Assembly: GCF_007922615.2 (NCBI RefSeq)
Contig: NZ_CP042301.2
Coordinates: 682,001 to 746,000 of the forward strand
Direction: 5' to 3'
Origin: Nitratireductor mangrovi
Lineage (GTDB): Bacteria > Pseudomonadota > Alphaproteobacteria > Rhizobiales > Rhizobiaceae
DNA length: 64,000 nucleotides
Notes under the pieces: model-generated
Told to the model about the DNA's origin: nothing
Seen by the model: the letters and a program-made list of their open reading frames with translations, nothing else
Database searches by the model: none
Shown here: positions 1 through 9,355 of the stretch, piece after piece
Layout: each line of letters begins with the position of its first letter
Position numbering within the stretch: position 1 is the first letter of the stretch
Program-made: the position numbers and the translations under genes

Positions 1-18
1 ACGACGGGGAGACGCCGG

Positions 19-960
19 ATGGCGATCGCATTCACCTTTCCGGGCCAGGGCAGCCAGACCGTCGGCATGGGGCGCGAGCTTGCCGAAGCCTATCCGGAGG
101 CGCGCGCCGTCTTCGACGAGATCGACGAGGCGCTCGGCGAAAAGCTGTCGAACCTGATCTGGGAAGGCCCCGACGACCGGCTGACGCTCACCGCCAATGC
201 CCAGCCGGCGCTGATGGCGGTGTCGATCGCCGCGCTGCGCGCGCTGGAGGCGGGCGGCCTTTCGCTCAAGGACAGGGTCGCCTATGTCGCCGGCCATTCG
301 CTGGGCGAATATTCCGCGCTTTGCGCGGCAGGCGTGTTTTCGCTTGCCGACACCGCGCGGCTCCTGCGTATCCGCGGCAATGCCATGCAGGCCGCGGTGC
401 CGGCGGGCGAGGGCGCCATGGCGGCGATCCTCGGCCTGGATGACGCCGCCGTCGATGCGGCCTGCCGCGAGGCGGGGGCGACCGGTGTCTGCCAGATCGC
501 CAACGACAATGGCGGCGGCCAGATCGTGATTTCCGGCGCCCGGGCCGCGGTCGAGAAGGCCGCAGCGCTCTGCACGGAAAAGGGCGCCAAGCGCGCCATC
601 ATGCTGCCGGTCTCCGCGCCCTTCCATTCGGCTCTGATGACGCCGGCTGCCGACGCCATGCGCGCGGCCTTGGCGGAGGTCGCCAAGAAGGCGCCCGCCG
701 TTCCGGTGGTTGCCAATGTCAGTGTCAGCCCGGTCAGCGATCCCGAGAGGATCGCGACACTGCTGGTCGAACAGGTGACCGGACGCGTGCGCTGGCGTGA
801 GACCGTGGAATGGTTCGGCCAGAACGGCGTCTCGACGCTTTACGAGATCGGCGCCGGCAAGGTCCTTTCGGGCCTGGCGCGCCGCATCGACCGCGACATG
901 GCGACGTCGGCGATCAACACGCCGGCTGACGTCGAGGCGGCGCTGGTCGCGCTGGCTTGA
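19..960 (+). CDS. fabD: Malonyl-CoA:ACP transacylase FabD
   Basis: This 313-residue cytoplasmic enzyme moves the malonyl group from CoA to acyl carrier protein to supply fatty-acid chain elongation. The N-terminal FPGQGSQ motif (residues 7-13), the nucleophile motif GHSLG at 92-96 (Ser94) and the PFHS motif with the catalytic His203 are all present, and the length is normal for FabD. The ATG follows a good ribosome-binding site (GGGGAGA, 8 bases or so upstream). It heads a plus-strand block with fabG, acpP and fabF, so its role in type II fatty-acid synthesis is secure. The window begins just upstream, so its promoter is not visible. Confidence 0.97.
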   Translation: MAIAFTFPGQGSQTVGMGRELAEAYPEARAVFDEIDEALGEKLSNLIWEGPDDRLTLTANAQPALMAVSIAALRALEAGGLSLKDRVAYVAGHSLGEYSALCAAGVFSLADTARLLRIRGNAMQAAVPAGEGAMAAILGLDDAAVDAACREAGATGVCQIANDNGGGQIVISGARAAVEKAAALCTEKGAKRAIMLPVSAPFHSALMTPAADAMRAALAEVAKKAPAVPVVANVSVSPVSDPERIATLLVEQVTGRVRWRETVEWFGQNGVSTLYEIGAGKVLSGLARRIDRDMATSAINTPADVEAALVALA

Positions 961-1018
961 TCGGCTGCGGGCGCCGGCCTACCAACGACAACGTTTCGAT
1001 CCTCTACGGGAGAAAAAG

Positions 1019-1756
1019 ATGTTCGACCTGACCGGCCGCAAGGCACTCGTCACCGGCGCATCCGGCGGCATCGGCGAATCGGTCGCGCGCGTTCTGCATG
1101 CCCAGGGCGCGACCGTCGGCCTGCATGGCACCCGCGTGGAAAAGCTCGAGACGCTGGCCGGCGAGCTCGGAGAGCGGGTCAAGGTCTTCCCGGCCAATCT
1201 CTCCGACAGGGCGGACGTGAAGGCACTGGGGCAGAAGGCGGAAGCCGAGCTCGAAGGCGTCGACATTCTGGTCAACAATGCCGGCATTACCCGCGACGGC
1301 CTGTTCGTGCGCATGTCGGACGAGGACTGGGACGCGGTGATGGAGGTCAATCTCGGCGCCGTCTTCCGGCTCACCCGTGAACTCACCCATCCGATGATGC
1401 GCCGCCGTTTCGGCCGCATCGTCAACATCACCTCGGTCGTCGGCGTCACCGGCAATCCCGGCCAGGCCAACTATTGCGCCTCCAAGGCCGGGATGATCGG
1501 CTTTTCGAAATCGCTGGCCCAGGAAATCGCCAGCCGCGCGATCACCGTGAACTGCATCGCGCCCGGCTTCATCGAGTCGGCGATGACCGACAAGCTGAAT
1601 GAAAAGCAGCGCGACGCCATCATGGGCGCCATCCCCATGAAGCGCATGGGCACCGGCGAGGAAGTTGCCGCTGCGGTAGCCTTCCTGGCGACCAGCGAGG
1701 CGGCCTACATCACCGGCCAGACGATCCACGTCAATGGCGGCATGGCGATGATCTGA
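1019..1756 (+). CDS. fabG: 3-oxoacyl-ACP reductase FabG
   Basis: A 245-residue NADPH-dependent reductase of the short-chain dehydrogenase family, which reduces 3-oxoacyl-ACP in fatty-acid elongation. It has the cofactor motif TGASGGIG (12-19), NNAG (86-89), and the catalytic set Asn111, Ser139, Tyr152 and Lys156. The ATG at 1019 is preceded by GGGAGAAAAAG and gives the standard family N-terminus; the reading frame is open further upstream, but that extension is only the out-of-frame tail of fabD. The gap to fabD is 58 bases, which suggests co-transcription. Confidence 0.97.
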   Translation: MFDLTGRKALVTGASGGIGESVARVLHAQGATVGLHGTRVEKLETLAGELGERVKVFPANLSDRADVKALGQKAEAELEGVDILVNNAGITRDGLFVRMSDEDWDAVMEVNLGAVFRLTRELTHPMMRRRFGRIVNITSVVGVTGNPGQANYCASKAGMIGFSKSLAQEIASRAITVNCIAPGFIESAMTDKLNEKQRDAIMGAIPMKRMGTGEEVAAAVAFLATSEAAYITGQTIHVNGGMAMI

Positions 1757-1967
1757 AGGCGGACCGCGGCCTGTACAGGTTCTTCTCCACAGGTGCAGGC
1801 AGCGCGGCGATTTGCGTCGCCTTTTCGCCTTTGCCGGCCATATTTTTCGTGTTATGCGGCCCGGCAAACCGGTGATCTGGCGATTGCACCCTTGGCGCAT
1901 CGACCGGGTTGGGGGTCCGGCAAGGTCTGTTTCGGCCATCCTGCCGGGGCGCTATCTTTCAACTTGA

Positions 1968-1989
1968 TTAGCGGTCGACGTGCCGCTAA
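1968..1989. promoter_or_regulatory. Inverted repeat in the acpP promoter region (candidate operator)
   Basis: Two perfect 7-base arms, TTAGCGG and CCGCTAA, are separated by 8 bases, ending 36 bases before the acpP start codon. A weak promoter-like pair, TTGATT (1964-1969) and TAACGA (1987-1992), lies around it with 17-base spacing, so the repeat would fill the promoter spacer. That placement is typical of a repressor site, but the -10 match is poor. It could instead be a leader hairpin. No regulator can be named from the sequence. Confidence 0.35.
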
Positions 1990-2025
1990 CGAAGACCAAC
2001 TTGAACCGAAGTCGAGGGTTTCCAG

Positions 2026-2262
2026 ATGAGCGACACCGCAGAGCGCGTCAAAAAAATCGTTGTAGAGCATCTCGGCGTTGACGCCGACAAGGTCACCGAG
2101 GGCGCGAGCTTCATCGACGATCTGGGCGCGGACAGTCTGGACACCGTCGAACTCGTCATGGCCTTCGAGGAAGAGTTCGGTGTCGAGATCCCGGACGATG
2201 CCGCCGAGACCATCCTGACGGTCGGCGACGCGGTCAAGTTCATCGAAAAGGCCGCTGCCTGA
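2026..2262 (+). CDS. acpP: Acyl carrier protein AcpP
   Basis: A 78-residue, strongly acidic carrier protein that holds growing acyl chains on a 4'-phosphopantetheine arm. The attachment motif DSLD is at 36-39 with Ser37 as the modified residue, and the helix that follows ([13 protein letters not shown]) is the usual partner-binding surface. Length and sequence are typical. It is separated from fabG by 269 bases, a gap large enough for its own promoter, which fits the high expression expected of acpP. fabF follows after 41 bases from the chosen start. Confidence 0.98.
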   Translation: MSDTAERVKKIVVEHLGVDADKVTEGASFIDDLGADSLDTVELVMAFEEEFGVEIPDDAAETILTVGDAVKFIEKAAA

Positions 2263-2303
2263 CGCCTTGAGCCGGTTAGGGCATCATGGTTGGTGATGGA
2301 TCG

Positions 2304-3566
2304 ATGAGACGCGTCGTCGTCACGGGCATGGGGCTGGTGTCGCCGTTCGGCGTCGGCGTCGAACACAGCTGGAGCCGGCTTTTGTCGGGCCAGAGCGCGG
2401 CCCGGCGGATCGAGCATTTCGAGACCGACGACCTGCCGTGCAAGATCGCCAACGTGATCCCGCGCGGCGACGGTTCGGACGGCACCTTCAATCCCGACCA
2501 TGTGCTGGAGCCCAAGGAACAGCGCAAGGTCGGCGATTTCATCACCTACGGCATCGCTGCTGCCGACGAGGCGCTGAAGCATTCCGGCTGGGAGCCAAAG
2601 ACCGCCGACGAGCAGAACGCCACCGGCGTGATGATCGGTTCCGGCATTGGCGGCGTCGACGGCATCGCCGAGAACGCGCTGATCCTGCGCGACCGTGGTC
2701 CGAGGCGAATCAGCCCGTTCTTCATCCCCGGCAACATCATCAACCTGGTGTCCGGCCAGGTGTCGATCCGGCACGGTCTGAAGGGGCCGAACCATGCCGT
2801 CGTGACCGCCTGCTCGACCGGGGCGCACGCCATCGGCGACGCGGCCCGCCTCGTCGCGCTCGGTGATGCCGACGTCATGCTGGCAGGCGGCGCCGAGGCG
2901 CCGATCAACCGGCTGTCGCTCGCCGGCTTCGCCGCTTGCAGGGCGCTGTCGACCGCCTACAACGATACGCCCGAAAAGGCCTCGCGGCCCTATGACCGCG
3001 ATCGCGACGGTTTCGTGATGGGCGAGGGCGCCGGTGTCGTGGTGCTCGAGGCGCTGGAGCATGCCCAGGCGCGGGGCGCCACCATCTATGCCGAGGTCAT
3101 CGGCTATGGCATGAGCGGCGACGCCTTCCACATCACTGCCCCCTCCGAGGATGGCGACGGGGCCTATCGCTGCATGTCAGCCGCGCTCAAGCGCGCCGGG
3201 CTGACGCCCGCCGACATCGACTACATCAATGCTCACGGCACGTCCACCATGGCCGATACGATAGAGCTTGGCGCGGTCGAGCGCCTGGTCGGCAATGCCG
3301 CCTCGAAGATCGCCATGTCGTCCACCAAATCGTCGGTCGGCCACCTGCTCGGCGCGGCCGGCGCCGCGGAAGCCATCTTCTCGATCCTGGCGATCCGCGA
3401 CAACGTGGCGCCCGCGACCATCAACCTCGACAATCCCTCCGTCGAGACGGCGCTCGACCTGGTGCCGAACACGCCGAAAGAGCGGCGTATCGACATCGCG
3501 CTTTCCAATTCCTTCGGCTTTGGCGGCACCAACGCCTCGCTCGTCTTCCGGCGCCATGACGGCTGA
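2304..3566 (+). CDS. fabF: 3-oxoacyl-ACP synthase II FabF
   Basis: A 420-residue condensing enzyme that elongates acyl-ACP with malonyl-ACP. The Cys-His-His triad is visible: Cys170 in ACSTG, His311 in NAHGTS and His347 in VGHLLG, with Lys342 nearby. I chose the ATG at 2304 because it gives the standard MRRVVVTG start; an in-frame ATG at 2286 would add six residues (MVGDGS). It lies directly behind acpP, in the same order as in many alphaproteobacteria. A short GC-rich hairpin follows the stop codon. Confidence 0.96.
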   Translation: MRRVVVTGMGLVSPFGVGVEHSWSRLLSGQSAARRIEHFETDDLPCKIANVIPRGDGSDGTFNPDHVLEPKEQRKVGDFITYGIAAADEALKHSGWEPKTADEQNATGVMIGSGIGGVDGIAENALILRDRGPRRISPFFIPGNIINLVSGQVSIRHGLKGPNHAVVTACSTGAHAIGDAARLVALGDADVMLAGGAEAPINRLSLAGFAACRALSTAYNDTPEKASRPYDRDRDGFVMGEGAGVVVLEALEHAQARGATIYAEVIGYGMSGDAFHITAPSEDGDGAYRCMSAALKRAGLTPADIDYINAHGTSTMADTIELGAVERLVGNAASKIAMSSTKSSVGHLLGAAGAAEAIFSILAIRDNVAPATINLDNPSVETALDLVPNTPKERRIDIALSNSFGFGGTNASLVFRRHDG

Positions 3567-3588
3567 TCGGCCCTCGGGCCGAAAATTT
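3567..3588 (+). terminator. Possible weak terminator after fabF
   Basis: Immediately after the fabF stop a GC-rich inverted repeat (TCGGCCC/GGGCCGA with a tight loop) is followed by AAAATTTT. The stem is only about 6-7 pairs and the T-tract has four bases, so termination would be partial at best. It may separate the fatty-acid genes from mltG, whose start is about 150 bases downstream. Confidence 0.35.
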
Positions 3589-3737
3589 TGCCATATTCGT
3601 CGCTACCTATCGTCTCGCGCATCGCGCGGCGTCGAGCCATCCGGGCGGCGCGGCGGGATGCGCATCGGGGGACGGCTTGTCCCTCCCGGCGGGCAACACG
3701 GCAGGGAAGCGGGGGCTATGAAGTTCCGGGAACGTCC

Positions 3738-4913
3738 ATGACCACAGATACCCCCACAGAAACGACCTTCGGAAACCGCTCCCAGCCGCCAAAGCCGATC
3801 GTGCCGAAATCGGCCAGCGAGGCGCTGCGGCCCGAGCAGGGCACCCCGCCGCCCAAACGCTCCAAGGGTTCGCGCAACCAGTTTGTCGTTTTCATGAACT
3901 TCCTGCTGTCGGCGGTGATCTTCGTCGTGCTTGCCGGAGGCCTCGCCGTCTATCTCGGCAAGCGCGAGTTCGAGGCCGACGGCCCGGCCGCGACCAGCAC
4001 CACCGTCATGATCAAGCCGGCGACCGGCGTTGCCGAGATCGCCAACCTGTTGGAGCGGCGCGGCCTCATCAGCGACGGCCGCATCTTCCGCCTCGGCGTT
4101 CGCGCCGCCGGCGCCGACAACCGACTCAAGGCCGGCGAGTACGAGGTCAAGGCCGGCGCCTCGATGCGCGACATCATGGATCTGCTGGTGAGCGGCCGCT
4201 CGGTGCTTTATTCGCTCACCGTTCCCGAAGGGCTGACGGTCGAGCAGGCGCTCGGGCGCATCGCCGAACATGAGGCGCTGACCGGCGAGATGCCTGCCGA
4301 GCAGCCGCCGGAGGGCATGCTGGTCGCCGACACGCAGCGTTTCACCCGCGGCACGACGCGCGCCGAACTGGTCGAGAAGATGGTGGCCGACCAGAAGGCG
4401 CTGGTCGAGGAAATCTGGGAACGCCGGGTCGACGACCTGCCGCTTGCCGACATCAACGAATTCGTGACGCTCGCCTCGATCGTGGAAAAGGAAACCGGCA
4501 AGGCAGACGAGCGCTCGCGCGTCGCCGCCGTGTTCATCAACCGGCTGCGGCGCGGCATGCGGCTGCAATCCGACCCGACGATCGTCTACGGCCTCTTCGG
4601 CGGCAAGGGCAAGCCGGCGGACCGCCCGATCTACCGCTCCGACATCGACAAGCCGACCCCCTACAACACCTATCATATAGACGGCCTGCCGCCGACGCCG
4701 ATCGCCACGCCCGGCCGTGCCGCGCTGGAGGCGGTCGCCAACCCGTCGACCACCGACGAGCTCTATTTCGTCGCCGACGGCACCGGCGGCCACGTCTTCG
4801 CCAGGACGCTGGAAGAGCACAACCAGAACGTCGCGCGCTGGCGCGAGATCGAAAAGCAGCGCGAACAGGAAGCCGCCAATGGCGGCGGCGAGGGTACGTC
4901 GGCGGCCGACTAA
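3738..4913 (+). CDS. mltG: Endolytic transglycosylase MltG (YceG-like)
   Basis: A 391-residue inner-membrane enzyme that cleaves nascent glycan strands in peptidoglycan synthesis. A proline-rich cytoplasmic N-terminus (1-48) precedes one membrane segment at about 49-73, then a LysM-like part (about 90-160) and the YceG catalytic domain with the conserved ASIVEKET stretch, where Glu250 matches the catalytic acid. The ATG at 3738 gives the usual cytoplasmic tail before the membrane segment; the frame is open upstream to 3588, but that region is basic and unlike the family. yicC and gmk follow on the same strand. Confidence 0.93.
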   Translation: MTTDTPTETTFGNRSQPPKPIVPKSASEALRPEQGTPPPKRSKGSRNQFVVFMNFLLSAVIFVVLAGGLAVYLGKREFEADGPAATSTTVMIKPATGVAEIANLLERRGLISDGRIFRLGVRAAGADNRLKAGEYEVKAGASMRDIMDLLVSGRSVLYSLTVPEGLTVEQALGRIAEHEALTGEMPAEQPPEGMLVADTQRFTRGTTRAELVEKMVADQKALVEEIWERRVDDLPLADINEFVTLASIVEKETGKADERSRVAAVFINRLRRGMRLQSDPTIVYGLFGGKGKPADRPIYRSDIDKPTPYNTYHIDGLPPTPIATPGRAALEAVANPSTTDELYFVADGTGGHVFARTLEEHNQNVARWREIEKQREQEAANGGGEGTSAAD

Positions 4914-4937
4914 TTCTGCTGCGAAGGGGGGGCGGCC

Positions 4938-5825
4938 ATGGCAGTGCAGAGCATGACGGGCTTCGCTCGCGCGGCGGCCGAGCATGAAGGCACCGCGTTT
5001 GCCTGGGAGGTGCGTTCGGTCAACGGCCGCAGCCTCGAGACGCGCCTGCGGCTGGCGCCCGGCTTCGAGCGGCTGGAAATGCCGGCCAAGCAGGCGATGC
5101 AGCGCAAGTTTGCGCGCGGCAACCTCCAGGCGACGCTTTCGGTGAGCCGGTCGGGATCGCTGGCGCAGCCGGTGGTGAACGAGGCCTTCCTGCGCGACGT
5201 CGCCGGCCTCGCCAGGCGGCTGGAGGAGCAGTTCGGCTGTCGTCCGGCCTCGGCCGACGGTCTGCTGGCCCTGCGCGGGGTTCTGGAGGTTCCCGAGACC
5301 GTCGAGGACGAGGACGTCCGCAAGGCGCTCGACACCGCGGTTCTGGGCGCGCTCGATGCAGCGCTCGCCGACCTCGAGGCAGCCCGGCTCGCGGAAGGCG
5401 CCGTGCTTGCCGACGTGATTGCCGACCAGGTGTCGACGATCGAGAAACTGACCAGGGATGCCGAGGCGGATCCCTCGCGCGAACCGGCCGCGATCCGCGA
5501 GCGCATCGCCATGCAGGTCAAGCTCATCACCGAATCGGCCAACGGCCTCGACGAGCAGCGCCTCAACCAGGAAGCGGCCCTGCTGGCCACCCGCGCCGAT
5601 ATCCGCGAGGAGATCGACCGGCTCAAGGCGCATGTCGCCGCCGCGCGGCAGCTTCTGGCCGATGGCGGCGTGGTCGGCCGCAAGCTCGATTTTCTGGCGC
5701 AGGAGTTCAACCGCGAATCGAATACGCTGTGCTCGAAGTCGAACGCCACCTCGGTGACCTCGATCGGGCTGGAGCTCAAGGCGGTCGTCGACCAGCTCCG
5801 CGAACAGGTGCAGAATCTGGAGTAG
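4938..5825 (+). CDS. YicC-family endoribonuclease
   Basis: A 295-residue cytoplasmic protein of the YicC/YloC family, whose characterised members act as endoribonucleases in RNA turnover. The N-terminus starts with the family signature SMTGFARA and includes EVRSVNGRSLE. The C-terminal DUF1732 part contains REEIDRLKAH and the conserved GRKLDFLAQEFNRE-type segment near residues 245-262. It sits 24 bases after mltG and four bases before gmk; the yicC-gmk pairing is common in bacteria. The start codon follows a GAAGGGGGGGC ribosome-binding site. Confidence 0.93.
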   Translation: MAVQSMTGFARAAAEHEGTAFAWEVRSVNGRSLETRLRLAPGFERLEMPAKQAMQRKFARGNLQATLSVSRSGSLAQPVVNEAFLRDVAGLARRLEEQFGCRPASADGLLALRGVLEVPETVEDEDVRKALDTAVLGALDAALADLEAARLAEGAVLADVIADQVSTIEKLTRDAEADPSREPAAIRERIAMQVKLITESANGLDEQRLNQEAALLATRADIREEIDRLKAHVAAARQLLADGGVVGRKLDFLAQEFNRESNTLCSKSNATSVTSIGLELKAVVDQLREQVQNLE

Positions 5826-5828
5826 CCA

Positions 5829-6485
5829 ATGGGCGAAAGGCCCCCGTCCGCTTCCATCCGCCGCCGCGGCCTGATGCTCGTTCTGTCGTCGCCCTCGGGC
5901 GCCGGCAAGTCAACGATCGCGCGCAACCTCCTGGAGGAGGACAAGGGCTTCGAACTCTCCGTGAGTCTGACGACGCGACCACGGCGCGGCAGCGAGATCG
6001 ACGGCGTGCATTATCATTTCGTGACCAAGCGCGACTTCGACCACCAGCGCGACGACGACGCGCTTCTGGAGTGGGCCGAGGTGCACGGCAATTTCTACGC
6101 CACGCCGCGCGCGCCGGCCGAAGCGGCGATGGCCGAAGGGCGCGACATGCTGTTCGACATCGACTGGCAGGGGGCCGATCAGTTGCGCGAGCGTATGCCC
6201 GCCGACATCGTGTCGATCTTCATCCTGCCACCGTCCATGGCCGCGTTGAGGGAGCGGCTGATGCGCCGCGCCGAGGACCAGGACAAGGTCATCGAGGCGC
6301 GGCTGGCCAACGCGCGCGCAGAGATCGAGCACTGGCGCAAATACGATTATGTCGTGATCAATGACGATCTGCAGGCGGCCTTCAAGGCGGTCCAGGCGAT
6401 TGTTACCGCCGAACGTCTCAAGCGCGACCGCCGTCCGGGACTGTTCGACTTCGTTTCCGGCCTGCTCGACGAGCGCACCGGCTGA
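5829..6485 (+). CDS. gmk: Guanylate kinase
   Basis: A 218-residue cytoplasmic kinase that converts GMP to GDP with ATP. The P-loop SPSGAGKST is at 21-29, followed by the GMP-binding elements [17 protein letters not shown] and the FDIDWQGA stretch. The length is typical. It begins four bases after yicC, so translation of the two is probably coupled. It converges on rsmA; the two stop codons lie inside a small palindrome (6479-6496). Confidence 0.96.
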   Translation: MGERPPSASIRRRGLMLVLSSPSGAGKSTIARNLLEEDKGFELSVSLTTRPRRGSEIDGVHYHFVTKRDFDHQRDDDALLEWAEVHGNFYATPRAPAEAAMAEGRDMLFDIDWQGADQLRERMPADIVSIFILPPSMAALRERLMRRAEDQDKVIEARLANARAEIEHWRKYDYVVINDDLQAAFKAVQAIVTAERLKRDRRPGLFDFVSGLLDERTG

Positions 6486-6496
6486 AGCCTCAGCCG
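6479..6496. terminator. Palindrome spanning the convergent gmk and rsmA stop codons
   Basis: CGGCTGA and TCAGCCG form a perfect 7-base stem with the loop AGCC. The left arm carries the gmk TGA and the right arm carries the rsmA stop on the other strand. No T-tract follows on either side, so it is a weak candidate for a shared bidirectional 3' end structure rather than a classical terminator. Confidence 0.35.
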
Positions 6497-7323
6497 TCGA
6501 GGGCTGCGGTCAGCGCGACGAATTCCGCCACCGACAGCGTCTCGGCGCGGCGTGTCGGGTCGATCCCCGCCTTTTCCAGCAGCGCTTCGCCGCCGAGCGG
6601 CTTCAGGCTCTGGCGCAGCATCTTGCGCCGCTGCCCGAACGCGGACTGCGTCACCCGCGCCAGTCGTCGGGCGTCCGTCGGCAGTGGCTCCGGCCGGGGC
6701 GCCAGGTGGACCACCGACGACGTCACCTTGGGTGGCGGGGTGAAGGCCTGCGGCGGCACGTCGAAGGCGATCCGCGCCTGCGTGCGCCAGCCGGCCAGCA
6801 CGCCGAGCCGGCCGTATGCGCCGCTGCCGGGTGCCGCCACGATGCGCTCGGCCACCTCGCGCTGGAACATCAGCGTCATCGATTCGTAGAAGGGCGGCCA
6901 CGGCTCCGCCGTCAGCCAGCCGACGAGCAGTTCGGTGCCGATATTGTAGGGCAGGTTGGCGACGATCAGCACGCGTTCGTGGCCGGCGGCAAGGGCTGCG
7001 AAGTCGGTCGTCAGCGCGTCGCCGGAGACAGTCTCCAGCCGCCCCGGATAATGCGCCGAAATCTCCGCCAGCGCGGCCAGGCAGCGCTCGTCGCGCTCGA
7101 CCGCGATGACCTTTGCCGCGCCTCCCATCAGCAGCGCCCTGGTCAGCCCGCCGGGGCCCGGTCCGACCTCGATCACCGTGGCGCCGGTCAAGTCGCCGGC
7201 GGCGCGGGCGACCTTGCCGGTCAGGTTGAGGTCGAGCAGGAAGTTCTGCCCGAGCGACTTCCTCGGCGCCAGCTCGTATCGCGCGATCACCTCGCGCAGC
7301 GGCGGCAGGCCGTCGGGGCTCAT
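6490..7323 (-). CDS. rsmA: 16S rRNA adenine dimethyltransferase RsmA (KsgA)
   Basis: A 277-residue enzyme that dimethylates two adjacent adenines in the 3' hairpin of 16S rRNA during small-subunit maturation, using S-adenosylmethionine. It shows the [11 protein letters not shown]-terminal motif, the SAM-binding [10 protein letters not shown] stretch and the catalytic NLPYN motif ([13 protein letters not shown]). Its ATG overlaps the pdxA stop (ATGA), the common pdxA-rsmA arrangement, so the two are probably translated together. It is the last gene of the minus-strand run that starts at lptF. Confidence 0.96.
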   Translation of the reverse strand: MSPDGLPPLREVIARYELAPRKSLGQNFLLDLNLTGKVARAAGDLTGATVIEVGPGPGGLTRALLMGGAAKVIAVERDERCLAALAEISAHYPGRLETVSGDALTTDFAALAAGHERVLIVANLPYNIGTELLVGWLTAEPWPPFYESMTLMFQREVAERIVAAPGSGAYGRLGVLAGWRTQARIAFDVPPQAFTPPPKVTSSVVHLAPRPEPLPTDARRLARVTQSAFGQRRKMLRQSLKPLGGEALLEKAGIDPTRRAETLSVAEFVALTAALDG

Positions 7324-8351
7324 GGCGTGGCGGCGCGTGCGCGTCCGTCCGCCAGGCGCTTGGCGAGACGCAGCGCGGCCACAAGGCTGTCGGGCCGGGC
7401 GACGCCCTTGCCGGCAATGCCGAACGCCGTGCCGTGGTCGGGCGATGTTCGCACGAAGGGCAGGCCGAGCGTTACATTGACGGTCTCGTCGAAGGCAAGC
7501 GCCTTGGCCGGGATCAGCGCCTGGTCGTGATACATGCAGATCGCGGCGTCGTAGCCGGCTCGCGCCGCGGCGTGGAACATGGTGTCGGCCGGCAGCGGAC
7601 CGCTGGCGTCGATGCCCGCAGCGCGAAGTGCCTCGACAGCCGGCCGCACGATCGTCTCGTCCTCTTCGCCCATGGCGCCCATTTCGCCCGCATGCGGGTT
7701 GAGCCCGGCAATGGCGAGCCGCGGCGCGGCGATGCCGAAGCGCCCTGCGAGGTCACGCTCGGTGATGGTGGCCGTTTCCACGATCGCCGCGGTCGTCAGG
7801 CGCCGCGGCACCTCGGACAGCGGGATATGGATGGTGACGGGCACCGCCCGCAATTCCGGCCCGGCCAGCATCATCACCGGTGTCACGGCCCGGCCGGTCG
7901 CCTTCTCGGAAAGATGGGCGAGATATTCGGTATGGCCGGGAAAGGCGAAGCCGGCGTCGTAGAGCGGCTTCTTGGCGATCGGGCAGGTGACGACGGCGCT
8001 GGCTGCGCCCCCCATCGTGTCCGCCACGGCGCGGTCGATCGCCTCGACGATCCCGGCCGCGTTGGCGGCGTTGGGCAGCCCCGGCTGATCCAGGAACCGG
8101 TTCTCGAGCGGAACCACCGGCAGCGCGCCGTCAAAGGCGTCGCTGGCCTCGCCAGGCGCGGTCTCCTGAACCCGGATGTCGATGCCGAGGGCGGCGGCCC
8201 GTCCCTTCAGGAGCGCGACGTCGCCGAGCACATAGAAAGAGGGCAGGGCAAGCCGCTTGCGGTCCGCCCACGCCATGAGCGCGATTTCGGGGCCTATGCC
8301 GGAAGGATCGCCCGAGGACAGGGCAAGCGGCGGTCCGCCGTCAGCGTTCAA
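7320..8351 (-). CDS. pdxA: 4-hydroxythreonine-4-phosphate dehydrogenase PdxA
   Basis: A 343-residue NAD-dependent enzyme of pyridoxal 5'-phosphate synthesis. Family motifs are clear: [14 protein letters not shown] near the N-terminus, the TEYLAHL and [10 protein letters not shown] stretches that carry metal and substrate ligands, GLNPHAGE, and [11 protein letters not shown]. The start is chosen as a TTG at 8351, the only start codon near the conserved N-terminus; it lies inside the last codons of the upstream chaperone gene (11-base overlap). A longer upstream extension in the same frame is just the shadow of that gene. The 3' end overlaps the rsmA ATG. Confidence 0.92.
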   Translation of the reverse strand: MNADGGPPLALSSGDPSGIGPEIALMAWADRKRLALPSFYVLGDVALLKGRAAALGIDIRVQETAPGEASDAFDGALPVVPLENRFLDQPGLPNAANAAGIVEAIDRAVADTMGGAASAVVTCPIAKKPLYDAGFAFPGHTEYLAHLSEKATGRAVTPVMMLAGPELRAVPVTIHIPLSEVPRRLTTAAIVETATITERDLAGRFGIAAPRLAIAGLNPHAGEMGAMGEEDETIVRPAVEALRAAGIDASGPLPADTMFHAAARAGYDAAICMYHDQALIPAKALAFDETVNVTLGLPFVRTSPDHGTAFGIAGKGVARPDSLVAALRLAKRLADGRARAATP

Positions 8352-9264
8352 CGATGCGGGCTTTCTCGCGCAGTTCGGCAAGATATTTCTTGCTGAGTTC
8401 GTCGGCCTTCTCGTCGGTCGCGGTTTCGTTCTCGAACACCATCTGCGCGACGCGGTCGTCGGAAACCTCGCGCGTACTGCAGATGCCGATGAACTCGACG
8501 CCGCGTTCGGTCTCGCGCAACGGTGTCGCCTGGCCAGGCTTGGTGTTGACGATCTGGTCCTTCCAGTCCGGTGGCAGTTCCGGCGCCACCACACGACCGA
8601 GATCGCGGACTGTGACATCGATCAGGCCCTTGGCGAACTGGCGCGTGCCGTCGCAGCCATTGAAGCGCTCACGCATGGCGGTGGCTTCCTTGCGCCGCTT
8701 GCCGAGCAATGAACCTCGTTCTCCGGCCGGAATGACAAAGATGACCTGCTGCAGCATGTACTCGGTCGCGGACGGCTTGTTGCCACCCTCCTGCAGCATG
8801 CGGTGGACGGCGTCCTGCTCGGTCATGCGCTCCTGGGCCCGGAAGCGCGCGCCCAGCGCCCTGTTCCAGCCGATCTGTACCCGGATGAAGTCCTTGAAAT
8901 GATCCTTGGTGACGCCCGATTGCGCCATGATCTGGTCCAGTTGGGCGAGCGACAGCTTGTTGCCGGAGGCAAAGCGGCCATAGGCCTCGTCCACCTGCTG
9001 GTCGGGCACCTTGATGTTCAGACGCCTGATCTCGATCGCCTTCAGCGTCTGCTCGATCATCTGTTCGTTTGCGTTGTCCGAACGCCGCTGCAGGCGCAGG
9101 AAGGCCTTGCGCCGCGCAATGTCGTAGGAGGTCACCGGGACGTTGTTGATGATGTAGCGGATCTCGCTCGCCGCTGCCGGGGCGACCGGCGCTGCCATAT
9201 GAAGGGACAGGGCGAGGGCCACGACAAGGCTCGCCGATGCAAGGCGGTGCAGAGCTGGTTTCAT
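8341..9264 (-). CDS. Periplasmic SurA-type peptidylprolyl isomerase/chaperone
   Basis: A 307-residue exported protein. The N-terminus [20 protein letters not shown] followed by a small-residue stretch ending in AAAS reads as a signal peptide cut near residue 30. The SurA N-terminal domain follows ([37 protein letters not shown]) and a weak C-terminal PPIase-like part. It lies between lptD and pdxA, the place surA occupies in many proteobacteria, which suggests a role in outer-membrane protein folding, including LptD. The full parvulin active site cannot be confirmed by eye. The ATG at 9264 is preferred to one at 9303 because it places the signal peptide at the start. Confidence 0.85.
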   Translation of the reverse strand: MKPALHRLASASLVVALALSLHMAAPVAPAAASEIRYIINNVPVTSYDIARRKAFLRLQRRSDNANEQMIEQTLKAIEIRRLNIKVPDQQVDEAYGRFASGNKLSLAQLDQIMAQSGVTKDHFKDFIRVQIGWNRALGARFRAQERMTEQDAVHRMLQEGGNKPSATEYMLQQVIFVIPAGERGSLLGKRRKEATAMRERFNGCDGTRQFAKGLIDVTVRDLGRVVAPELPPDWKDQIVNTKPGQATPLRETERGVEFIGICSTREVSDDRVAQMVFENETATDEKADELSKKYLAELREKARIVER

Positions 9265-9355
9265 GGCTGAGCTCCGTTCTCTACTGGTTGGGTGTCCATT
9301 CATGGGACCAAGCCCGTGCTCCGCCTATACGGCGAAAGGATGACGGCCTCCCACG

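Noticed and set aside
3603..5633. Long open frame on the minus strand opposite mltG and yicC (676 codons)
   Set aside because: It is the antisense of two conserved genes in high-GC DNA, where stop codons are rare in some frames. Its product is Arg/Gly-rich with no recognisable domain.
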